From positions 1-5,429 of the forward strand of contig RGOY01000089.1 of NCBI GenBank assembly GCA_010028225.1: 5,429 nt of DNA, given 5' to 3'. Each line of letters starts with the position of its first letter. Position 1 is the first letter of the stretch. The DNA comes from Actinomycetota bacterium (GTDB taxonomy: Bacteria > Actinomycetota > Actinomycetes > Nanopelagicales > Nanopelagicaceae). Made by a program: the position numbers and the translations under genes. Shown here piece by piece: positions 1 to 5,429 of this stretch. The notes beneath the pieces were generated by a model. The model did not search any database and was not told where the DNA came from. It worked only from the letters and a program-made list of their open reading frames with translations.

Positions 1-42
1 GGTTAAGTAATCTTTCGTTGGCATCGCATTGAAATCTTTCAC
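1..42 (-). CDS. Possible 5' end of a divergent gene, partial, unidentified
   Basis: Read on the minus strand from a GTG at 42-40, the frame is open to the window edge and gives VKDFNAMPTKDYLT (14 codons). An in-frame ATG at 24-22 would give MPTKDYLT. The composition looks protein-like, and the frame has an upstream TGA at about base 66, so a start must lie in this short interval if the gene is real. No convincing Shine-Dalgarno site precedes either start. A competing minus-strand frame from ATG at 67-65 (MKKAEFGACERF...) has a purine-rich GAGGAG directly before it and a TAGGGT hexamer 6 bases upstream, which would suit a leaderless transcript. I cannot choose between these from so few codons and do not recognise the product. 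Confidence 0.25.
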   Translation of the reverse strand, partial: MKDFNAMPTKDYLT

Positions 43-77
43 ACGCGCCGAACTCTGCTTTCTTCATCTCCTCACCC

Positions 78-83
78 TAGGAT
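78..83 (+). promoter_or_regulatory. Candidate -10 hexamer (TAGGAT) for the nucleoside operon
   Basis: TAGGAT fits the TAnnnT pattern common in actinobacterial -10 elements and would start transcription near base 90, leaving a leader of about 105 bases before the lipoprotein. No good -35 match is visible about 17 bases upstream. The embedded CCTAGG also yields TAGGGT on the other strand, so the site could serve a divergent transcript. This is a weak, pattern-only call. Confidence 0.2.
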
Positions 84-135
84 TCCGACACACGCTGAGT
101 GAAGAGATTTCCCCGTCTTTCCCCATTGCTCAGCG

Positions 136-151
136 TCAATCGATCGATTGA
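136..151. promoter_or_regulatory. Perfect 16-bp palindrome, candidate operator
   Basis: TCAATCGATCGATTGA reads identically on both strands over all 16 bases and stops pairing at the flanking G135/A152. It lies 43 bases before the lipoprotein start, in the only sizeable non-coding leader of the operon. Perfect inverted repeats of this size are typical binding sites of dimeric repressors such as LacI, GntR or TetR family members. No regulator is encoded in the window, so the cognate protein is unknown. If transcription starts near base 90 the site would act as a downstream roadblock; if the promoter is closer, it could overlap it. Confidence 0.4.
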
Positions 152-152
152 A

Positions 153-174
153 CCGCCGTCACTCGAGCCGGCGG
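153..174 (+). promoter_or_regulatory. Small GC-rich leader hairpin before the lipoprotein RBS
   Basis: CCGCCG (153-158) can pair with CGGCGG (169-174) around a 10-base loop, ending 8 bases before the ribosome binding site. It could shape leader stability or ribosome access. The 6-bp stem is short and could arise by chance, and no riboswitch core is recognisable. Confidence 0.2.
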
Positions 175-182
175 CCCCTGTT

Positions 183-190
183 GAGAGGAG
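183..190 (+). promoter_or_regulatory. Ribosome binding site fixing the lipoprotein start
   Basis: GAGAGGAG sits 4 bases before ATG 195-197. It decides against the longer in-frame reading from GTG at 99, which would add 32 residues before the signal peptide and would leave the lipoprotein signal internal. Confidence 0.8.
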
Positions 191-194
191 ATTC

Positions 195-1244
195 ATGATT
201 AAGCGCATTGCGTCTATTTTTTTCGCAGTGAGCATTTCACTCTTCGGTCTGTCTGCATGCAGCAGCGGAACTGAAGAGACTGCAGCAATCACAGAAGCAG
301 ATTGCGGTACAGAAGGTGCGTTCTGCATCGGACTTGTAACTGACACCGGTAAGGTCGATGACAAGTCATTCAACCAATCTGCTTGGGAAGGTGCCGTTGC
401 TGGCGCTGAGACCGTTGGTGGATTCGCAAAGTACATCGAGACTCTCGATCCGAAGGATTACGCAACCAATATCGGCCAGTTTGCTGATGCAGGTTACAAC
501 GTCATCATCGGTGTCGGCTTCTTGATGGCAGAGGCGATGACTAATGCTGCTAAGCAATATCCAGATATCAAGTTCATCGGTGTCGATCAATTCCAGGGTG
601 AGGCGCTTCCAAACCTCACTGGTCTCGTATTCCCTGAAGATAAGGCTGGCTTCTTGGCTGGCGTTCTTGCAGGTCACTTGACCACATCTGGAAAGACCGG
701 CGCAGTACTTGGTACTGAAGTCGTTCCACCAGTTCGTTACTTTGGTGAAGGCTTCCGCAACGGCGTCGCTTACGCCGCACAGCTACTTGGCAAGGATCTT
801 CCTGCTACGAAGCTGATCTATCACGCGCCAGACAATGCCTTTAATGACCCAGCATGGGGTGGAGCTACTGCAAAGCAACTCCTCTCACAGGGTTATGACG
901 TCATCTTCGGTGCTGGTGGAAACACAGGTAACGGAGCGCTCCTTGAGATTGCAAAGACCCCAGGTGCATATTGCATCGGTGTCGATGCCGATCAATGGGG
1001 AACTCTGCCTGAGGCGCAACCATGCTTGGTCACTTCAGCGATGAAGTTGATCGACAAGGGCGTTGCCGCGCTCGTTGAGGCAGCATCAGCCGGAACCATC
1101 GAAGGCGGAAACTTCTTCGGTGAGGTTGGACTTGCTCCTTACCACGACTTCGATTCGAAGATCGATGCAGCTATCAAGGACAAGATGGCTGAACTAACAC
1201 CACAGGTGTTGGATGGGACTGTCCCAACTGGAGTTAAGCTCTAA
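195..1244 (+). CDS. BMP-family nucleoside-binding lipoprotein of an ABC transporter
   Basis: A 349-residue extracytoplasmic substrate-binding lipoprotein of the BMP/PnrA family, the capture subunit of a nucleoside ABC importer (compare NupN of Bacillus subtilis). Residues 1-21 are a lipoprotein signal peptide (MIKR, hydrophobic core, lipobox LSAC) with lipidated Cys22. The family's opening motif follows as GLVTDTGKVDDKSFNQSAWEG (residues 46-66), which supplies ligand-contacting Asp, Phe and Asn residues. Later landmarks are GVGFLMAEA (106-114), FIGVDQ (127-132), GAGGNTGNG (239-247) and GVDADQWG (262-269). The length is normal for the family. Start 195 is chosen for its RBS and intact signal peptide. 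All 19 Lys codons are AAG, unlike the ATPase downstream, which suggests strong expression. Two Cys pairs, C37/C44 and C260/C277, could form disulfides outside the membrane. Specificity for nucleosides is inferred from the family and from the phosphorylase in the operon; the exact ligand is not visible. Confidence 0.95.
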   Translation: MIKRIASIFFAVSISLFGLSACSSGTEETAAITEADCGTEGAFCIGLVTDTGKVDDKSFNQSAWEGAVAGAETVGGFAKYIETLDPKDYATNIGQFADAGYNVIIGVGFLMAEAMTNAAKQYPDIKFIGVDQFQGEALPNLTGLVFPEDKAGFLAGVLAGHLTTSGKTGAVLGTEVVPPVRYFGEGFRNGVAYAAQLLGKDLPATKLIYHAPDNAFNDPAWGGATAKQLLSQGYDVIFGAGGNTGNGALLEIAKTPGAYCIGVDADQWGTLPEAQPCLVTSAMKLIDKGVAALVEAASAGTIEGGNFFGEVGLAPYHDFDSKIDAAIKDKMAELTPQVLDGTVPTGVKL

Positions 1245-1271
1245 GAAGCTCGAGCTTCAGTAGGAAAATCC

Positions 1272-1305
1272 GCGGGGAGGCGCACAGAGATGTGTGCCTC
1301 CCCGC
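1272..1305 (+). terminator. Strong hairpin between binding-protein and permease genes (attenuator or mRNA-stabilising stem)
   Basis: The arms 1272-1286 and 1291-1305 form a 15-bp stem with one G-U wobble around a GAGA tetraloop (1287-1290). The outer ten pairs are GC-rich (GCGGGGAGGC / GCCTCCCCGC). It starts 27 bases after the lipoprotein stop. There is no U-tract directly after the stem; a run of seven T's comes only at 1323-1329, 18 bases later, so this is not a textbook intrinsic terminator. Similar stems after binding-protein genes in ABC operons allow partial read-through or protect the 3' end of the upstream message, giving more binding protein than membrane subunits. That role is inferred here. 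Confidence 0.65.
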
Positions 1306-1360
1306 ATTCAAATAGCATCAAATTTTTTTCAACGCAGTTCTAAGTTCGAATGGAACTTAC

Positions 1361-2419
1361 ATGGCGATCATGCAGCGGGTGAAGTTGCAATCTCTTTCCA
1401 TTCCTCTGCTTTCACTCCTTATCGCCTTCGTCGTGGGCAGCATCCTCATCGCGATGCAGGGCAGTAATCCACTTCTTGCCTATCAAGTTCTCTTTACTAA
1501 AGCGTTCGGCTCGGTTGAAGGATTTGCAACCACGCTGGCCAAGGCGACTCCTCTTATTCTGAGCGGTCTTGCCGTAGCAATCTGTCTACGAGCTGGGCTA
1601 TTTAATATCGGAGCTCAGGGTCAATTGATATCAGGGGCACTCGCATCAGCTTGGGCCGGATACTCCTTCGTTGGCCTTCCTTTTCTGATCCACATACCTC
1701 TCGCGCTTCTCTTTGGCGCATTCTTTGGCTCACTCGTTGCACTCGTTGCCGGTCTCTTGAAGGCTTATAGAGGAGTGCATGAAGTCATCACGACGATCAT
1801 GCTCAATAGCATTGTCATTGCTCTTGCGGATTATCTGGCAAGTACTCCATTTAAGGAACCTGATCAACCGATCACGCGCACGCCGAAGATTGAAGAGTCG
1901 GCACGAATCCCTGACATCTTTGGACTTCCACTTGGATTTTTCATTGCGATAGCGATCTCTCTTGCTTTCTGGTGGTTGATGCGAAAAACCACCACCGGAT
2001 TTCGAATTGAAACGATTGGTAGAAATCGAAGTGCAGGGTGGTATGCCGGCATTTCGGTTAAGCGCGTCATCATCTCCAGTATGTTGCTCGGCGGTGCAAC
2101 TGCGGGAGTTGCAGGAGCGGTGGAGACGCTCAGTATCACGGGGCGATTTGAACCCGCTTTCAATGCAGGTCTCGGTTTTGATGGAATCACTGTTGCTCTC
2201 CTAGCCCGCGCCAATCCCCTCGGTGTGATTCCGGCTGCGATATTGATCGGTGGAATGCGCGGTGCAGCTTCAACGATGCAATTTCGGGCAGGTGTTGCAC
2301 CCGAGATCGTCGATCTTGTTTTGGCGCTCATTCTCTTCTTCGTGACAGCGCCGATTTTGCTTCGTCTCTTGAAGCGCAAAGAAGAGGGAATTTCCCTCTC
2401 GAGTGGATGGAGCAACTGA
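1361..2419 (+). CDS. Nucleoside ABC transporter permease, subunit 1 (BPD_transp_2 family)
   Basis: A 352-residue inner-membrane permease, one half of the translocation channel, resembling NupP (YufP). A first hydrophobic helix covers about residues 13-32. The family motif GLFNIGAQGQ is at 79-88, after a hydrophobic stretch that begins near 64. The VHEVITTIMLN segment is at 139-149. Further membrane stretches lie near 107-133, 188-207 and 316-336. The late motif GFDGITVALLARANPLG (272-288) is shared in form with the second permease. The C-terminus is basic and cytoplasmic (LLKRKEE). The RBS before ATG 1361 is modest (GGA at 1352-1354, spacer 6). Met4 at 1370 is a possible alternative start. 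The gene follows the hairpin at 1272-1305, so its transcript level may be lower than that of the lipoprotein. Its TGA overlaps the next start. Substrate is assigned by context. Confidence 0.92.
   Translation: MAIMQRVKLQSLSIPLLSLLIAFVVGSILIAMQGSNPLLAYQVLFTKAFGSVEGFATTLAKATPLILSGLAVAICLRAGLFNIGAQGQLISGALASAWAGYSFVGLPFLIHIPLALLFGAFFGSLVALVAGLLKAYRGVHEVITTIMLNSIVIALADYLASTPFKEPDQPITRTPKIEESARIPDIFGLPLGFFIAIAISLAFWWLMRKTTTGFRIETIGRNRSAGWYAGISVKRVIISSMLLGGATAGVAGAVETLSITGRFEPAFNAGLGFDGITVALLARANPLGVIPAAILIGGMRGAASTMQFRAGVAPEIVDLVLALILFFVTAPILLRLLKRKEEGISLSSGWSN
2409..2412 (+). promoter_or_regulatory. Ribosome binding site supporting the start of permease 2 at 2419
   Basis: GGAG inside the last codons of permease 1 lies 6 bases before ATG 2419-2421, which shares its A with the TGA stop at 2417-2419. 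The earlier in-frame ATG at 2407 has only a weak GAGTGG before it. This favours the start at 2419, with stop-start coupled translation. Confidence 0.65.
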
Positions 2420-3399
2420 TGAAGTTTCGCTTGAGTTACTTTGTCATCATCTCATCAATACTTCTCTTCGCATATTTCTATAGTCAAAATTCGATAGTCA
2501 CCTCATCGGTAGTCTTTACGGCAATTCCATTTGCTTTACCACTTGCTCTCGCTGCGATGGTGGGCGTTATGTGTGAGCGAACTGGCATCGTCAATATCGG
2601 AATCGAAGGAACGATGTTGGTCTCGGCCTTCACTGCATTCTTCTTGGGAGCGATATTGAAGAACATAACCGCTGGTCTCTTTATCGGGATCATGACGGGC
2701 GTTCTCGTTGGACTGTTGCTCTCGGTGATGACCATCACCTGGAAGATGGATCAGATCATCGCTGGCGTCATCATCAACATTATGGCCGCAGGAATCACTT
2801 CATTTCTCTACCGTCAGAACTTTCGAATACCTTCAACGTTCGCACCGATCGATCTACCGATACTCGGCGATATCCCAGTTGTAGGGCCGATCATCTCCGA
2901 TCACGGACCCATCACATACCTGGGCATCATCTTCATTTTTGGTCTATGGGTTGCGCTCTATAAGACACCGTGGGGGCTACGTTCTCGATCCGTCGGCGAA
3001 CATCCCTCAAGTGCTGATACTGCAGGAGTCTCAGTTGTCCGGCTTCGCTACCTCAATGTAACGATTGCAGGTGCGGTCGGAGGTCTTGCCGGAAGTTATC
3101 TCGCACTCGAGGCGGTCGGGATATTTGAACGAGGATTCACTGCAGGCAAAGGTTTCACAGCGCTAGCAATCATGATCTTTGGTCGCTGGAATCCACTCGG
3201 CGCATTCGCTGCTGCGCTCTTCTTCGGTCTTTCACAGGCGGTAACAAATCAGTTGATGATTGATGAAGTTGTGCAGATTCCACAACAGTTCGTCACCATG
3301 TTGCCGTACATATTGACCATCCTCATCCTTGCTATCTCTGCCGGAAAAGTCAGACCTCCCGCAGCCGAGGGCATTCCTTACGAGAAGGAGAAGGTATGA
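2419..3399 (+). CDS. Nucleoside ABC transporter permease, subunit 2 (BPD_transp_2 family)
   Basis: A 326-residue inner-membrane permease, partner of the preceding gene and resembling NupQ (YufQ). It opens with a short basic N-terminus (MKFR) and a hydrophobic helix at about residues 5-21. The family motif GIVNIGIEG is at 56-64, the MDQIIAGVIIN segment at 110-120, and the late motif GFTAGKGFTALAIMIFGRWNPLG at 239-261. The last helix ends near VRPPAAEG, followed by a charged tail (YEKEKV). The start at 2419 is preferred because GGAG lies 6 bases upstream and the ATG overlaps the previous TGA. The alternative ATG at 2407 would add only MEQL. The 3' end overlaps the ATPase by four bases (ATGA at 3396-3399), and GGAG at 3387-3390 provides that gene's RBS. 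The two permeases are expected to form a heterodimeric channel. Nothing looks truncated. Confidence 0.92.
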   Translation: MKFRLSYFVIISSILLFAYFYSQNSIVTSSVVFTAIPFALPLALAAMVGVMCERTGIVNIGIEGTMLVSAFTAFFLGAILKNITAGLFIGIMTGVLVGLLLSVMTITWKMDQIIAGVIINIMAAGITSFLYRQNFRIPSTFAPIDLPILGDIPVVGPIISDHGPITYLGIIFIFGLWVALYKTPWGLRSRSVGEHPSSADTAGVSVVRLRYLNVTIAGAVGGLAGSYLALEAVGIFERGFTAGKGFTALAIMIFGRWNPLGAFAAALFFGLSQAVTNQLMIDEVVQIPQQFVTMLPYILTILILAISAGKVRPPAAEGIPYEKEKV

Positions 3400-4835
3400 C
3401 AAACCTTCTCGATGTAGAACGGTTAAGCAAACGCTTCGGATCAGTTCTTGCAAATCAAGAGATCTCGCTCTCGGTCAAGCCAGGGGAAATTGTGGCGCTC
3501 CTTGGAGAGAATGGAGCAGGCAAATCAACTCTTGTGAAAGCAGTCATTGGACTCGTTAAGCCAGATTCAGGAACGATAAGAGTCAAGGGCAAGGAACTGC
3601 CTTACGGGGATACTGCCGGTGCGATTGCACGCGGTATCGGTATGGTCCACCAACACTTTCAACTCGTACCCGTGATGTCGGTAACTGAGAACCTCATTCT
3701 GGGTGATGAGCCAACCAAATTCGGTCTCATTCAAATGCAAAAAGCCCGACGTGAAACCGCTGAACTCTCCAAGAGATATGGACTGGCCATCGATCCCGAT
3801 GCCATCATCGAAGACTTGCCTGTGGGCATGGCGCAGCGTGTCGAGATCTTGAAGGCGCTTCGCCGCGATGTAAGTCTCTTAATTCTCGACGAACCAACCG
3901 CGGTTTTGACACCACAAGAAACTGATGAGCTCTTAGAAGTACTACGAAATCTCGCAAGTAAGGGTGTTGGGATCCTCTTCATCACTCATAAACTTCGAGA
4001 AGTTATGGCGATAGCCGATCGAGTCGTGGTCTTGCGAAATGGAAAACTTGTCGGAGTCACCTCTCCCAAAGAAAGTAGCGAGAGCCAACTTGCCCAGATG
4101 ATGGTGGGACGAGAAGTTGTCCTTCATGTCGAGAAGGGTCCCGGTAATCCAACGGGTGCAGCGTTGGAAGTTCGAGAGCTCGAGGTGCTCGATGATCGAA
4201 GGCTCGAAGCAGTCAGAGGAATTTCCCTGCAGGTCAATGCCGGGGAAATATTGGGAATAGCGGGCGTTGAGGGAAATGGTCAACGTGAGTTAGTTGAAGC
4301 AATCTGTGGGATGCGAAATAGACGAAAAGGAAAAGTCTTGGTCGCAGGTAAAGAAGTTCCAAATCTTAAGCCGCATGAAGTTCATGCAGCGGGAGTTGCT
4401 CACATTCCAGAAGATCGTGAACGTCATGGACTGGTCGCAACTTATTCAATTTCCGACAACCTCGTACTGAATCGATTCGATCAAGAACCATATGCCAAAG
4501 GTTGGATTCGAGATCTCGATGCCGTCGCCAGGAACGGTGATGAGTTAGTAAGGCGCTACGACATAAGAACCCCGAACGCTTCTGCACCAGCAAGTTCACT
4601 CTCTGGTGGAAATAAGCAGAAGACGGTAGTAGCGCGAGAGTTGAGCCAGAATCTCCCTGTCGTCGTGGCATCACAGCCGACGCGAGGAGTTGATGTCGGT
4701 TCTGAGATTCTCTCGCTCTCTGATCGAGTAGCGGTGCTCTATGGTGGAAAAATCGTGGCGACCTTTGACTCTAAGCTCGCAAACCGCGATGAGATTGGGC
4801 GGTTAATGGCTGGATCTGAAGGCAGTCGAAGTTAA
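3396..4835 (+). CDS. Nucleoside ABC transporter ATP-binding protein, two NBDs, with an apparent internal deletion in NBD2
   Basis: A 479-residue cytoplasmic ATPase with two fused nucleotide-binding domains, like RbsA and NupO. NBD1 looks complete: Walker A GENGAGKST (37-45), Q-loop Gln86, signature LPVGMAQ (141-147), Walker B LLILDE (161-166) and switch His198. NBD2 has the family's degenerate Walker A (GVEGNGQREL, 290-299, without the GKS lysine), the HIPEDRERHGL segment (336-346) and a clean signature LSGGNKQ (402-408). The Walker B/D-loop region QPTRGVDVGS (427-436) then runs directly into EILSLSDRVAVLYGGKIV (437-454). In relatives, about 26-28 residues (a helix, a strand and the switch region) come between these. 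The total of 479 is short of the usual 505-510 by about that amount. The reading frame is kept. NBD2 would probably misfold or function poorly, unless the gap is an assembly error. The stop TAA overlaps the next gene's ATG. Confidence 0.93.
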   Translation: MTNLLDVERLSKRFGSVLANQEISLSVKPGEIVALLGENGAGKSTLVKAVIGLVKPDSGTIRVKGKELPYGDTAGAIARGIGMVHQHFQLVPVMSVTENLILGDEPTKFGLIQMQKARRETAELSKRYGLAIDPDAIIEDLPVGMAQRVEILKALRRDVSLLILDEPTAVLTPQETDELLEVLRNLASKGVGILFITHKLREVMAIADRVVVLRNGKLVGVTSPKESSESQLAQMMVGREVVLHVEKGPGNPTGAALEVRELEVLDDRRLEAVRGISLQVNAGEILGIAGVEGNGQRELVEAICGMRNRRKGKVLVAGKEVPNLKPHEVHAAGVAHIPEDRERHGLVATYSISDNLVLNRFDQEPYAKGWIRDLDAVARNGDELVRRYDIRTPNASAPASSLSGGNKQKTVVARELSQNLPVVVASQPTRGVDVGSEILSLSDRVAVLYGGKIVATFDSKLANRDEIGRLMAGSEGSRS

Positions 4836-5429
4836 TGGCCCTGATTGGAGTTATCGCAGGAACTGGCTTCTATAACTTGCCAGCACTTGAAGGAAGAGAG
4901 TCCAGGGTAGTTGAAACCACATATGGAACTGCAAAGGTAACTGATGGTTCATGGAACGGCGTAGAGATCGTCTTTCTCACGCGCCATGGCAGTGATCACA
5001 GCGTTCCGCCTCAGGCAATCAACTACCGTGCAAATATCCAGGCACTCAAGGATTGTAAGGTCGACTACATTGTCGCGGTAAATGTTGTCGGCGGTATCGA
5101 TCCGACTCTGAAACCCGGTGACTTACAACTCGTCGATGATTTCGTTGACTTTACCTCTGGCCGAGCACATACTTTTTTTGACGGAATCCAACCTGATGGC
5201 GTCCAGCACGTTGATGTGATGGATTGTTACGACTCAGATGTGAAAGATGCGCTCAGTCAAAGCGCCTCTCACTTAGGGATTCCGCTTCGAACCGGCGGTA
5301 TCTATGCCGGTTTCAATGGTCCGCGCTTTGAGACGCCAGCAGAAATCAGATTTGCAGCTCTTGCTGGTGCAACAGTTGTCGGCATGACTGGCTGCCCGGA
5401 AGTTAGCCTTGCTCGTGAGGCAGGTCTTC
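4835..5429 (+). CDS. 5'-methylthioadenosine / purine nucleoside phosphorylase family enzyme, 3' end outside window
   Basis: The first 198 residues of a PNP/MTAP (family 2) phosphorylase, which splits a purine nucleoside with phosphate into base and (methylthio)ribose-1-phosphate in the cytoplasm. Visible landmarks are the N-terminal phosphate loop VIAGTGFY (6-13), TRHGSDHSVPP (49-59) with the Arg50-His51 pair, INYRANIQAL (62-71), VNVVGGIDPTLKPGDL (82-97), DDFVDFTSGR (101-110), the substrate motif GPRFETPAEIR (162-172) and GMTGCPEVSLAREAG (183-197). The ATG overlaps the ATPase stop (TAATG, 4833-4837). Its RBS is weak (AAGG at 4819-4822, spacer 12), so translation probably relies on re-initiation. 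Placement in the transporter operon suggests it processes the imported nucleoside. The residues that separate adenine from hypoxanthine specificity lie beyond the window, so MTA, methylthioinosine, inosine and guanosine all remain possible. About a quarter to a third of the protein is missing only because the window ends. Confidence 0.9.
   Translation, partial: MALIGVIAGTGFYNLPALEGRESRVVETTYGTAKVTDGSWNGVEIVFLTRHGSDHSVPPQAINYRANIQALKDCKVDYIVAVNVVGGIDPTLKPGDLQLVDDFVDFTSGRAHTFFDGIQPDGVQHVDVMDCYDSDVKDALSQSASHLGIPLRTGGIYAGFNGPRFETPAEIRFAALAGATVVGMTGCPEVSLAREAGL

Noticed and set aside
99..194. Longer lipoprotein reading from GTG at 99 (32 extra residues)
   Set aside because: It has no good RBS, would bury the signal peptide and lipobox inside the protein, and covers the palindrome and leader hairpin. 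ATG 195 has a strong RBS at 183-190.
1341..1346. TAAGTT as a -10 element for a separate permease promoter after the hairpin
   Set aside because: No -35 partner is visible at suitable spacing and the match is a common one in an AT-rich gap. Read-through from the lipoprotein gene is the simpler view.
1864..2415. Long minus-strand open frame opposite permease 1 (183 codons)
   Set aside because: It lies wholly within a well-supported permease gene, its translation is rich in Pro, Arg and Ser without family motifs, and it is best explained as a coding shadow.
2407..2418. Start of permease 2 at ATG 2407
   Set aside because: It would add only MEQL with a weak RBS. ATG 2419 has GGAG at 6 bases spacing and overlaps the preceding TGA, so it is preferred, though not proven.
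3816..3839. Unusual NBD1 signature LPVGMAQ instead of LSxGxxQ
   Set aside because: Pro in place of Ser is, as I recall, common in actinobacterial ATPases of this transporter family, so it is not evidence of a defect.
4245..4275. Missing Walker A lysine in NBD2
   Set aside because: The degenerate GNGQREL form is normal for the second domain of RbsA/NupO-type ATPases.

Overview
The window holds one nucleoside-uptake operon of the BMP/Nup type, read left to right, with the start of a purine-salvage enzyme attached to its 3' end. The order is: BMP-family lipoprotein (195-1244), first inner-membrane permease (1361-2419), second permease (2419-3399), double-domain ABC ATPase (3396-4835), and a 5'-methylthioadenosine/purine nucleoside phosphorylase family enzyme (4835 to past the window end). 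The four genes from the first permease onward overlap by 1-4 bases, so they form one tightly coupled translational unit. The lipoprotein is set apart by a 116-base gap that contains a strong hairpin.

The genes make a coherent pathway. The lipid-anchored binding protein captures a nucleoside outside the membrane. The two BPD_transp_2 permeases form the channel and the RbsA-like ATPase drives import. The phosphorylase would then split an imported (methylthio)nucleoside into a free base and a sugar-1-phosphate. The substrate is inferred from family and context.

Organism: a lipoprotein with a simple lipobox, good Shine-Dalgarno sites, roughly balanced base composition and actinobacterial-looking BMP, permease and ATPase sequences suggest a small-genome, moderate-GC actinobacterium such as a freshwater planktonic lineage. 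This is an impression from protein style, not a proven placement.

Region by region: bases 1-42 may carry the first codons of a divergent gene on the minus strand. Bases 43-194 are a regulatory leader with a perfect 16-bp palindrome, a small GC-rich hairpin and a strong RBS. Bases 1245-1360 hold the hairpin between binding protein and permease. No stretch over 300 bases lacks a gene.

The most notable point is in the ATPase. The second nucleotide-binding domain goes straight from its D-loop region (QPTRGVDVGS) to the late motif EILSLSDR. About 26-28 residues normally lie between them, so an in-frame deletion is likely. Otherwise the operon is of a known kind; I found no clear sign of a wholly new system.
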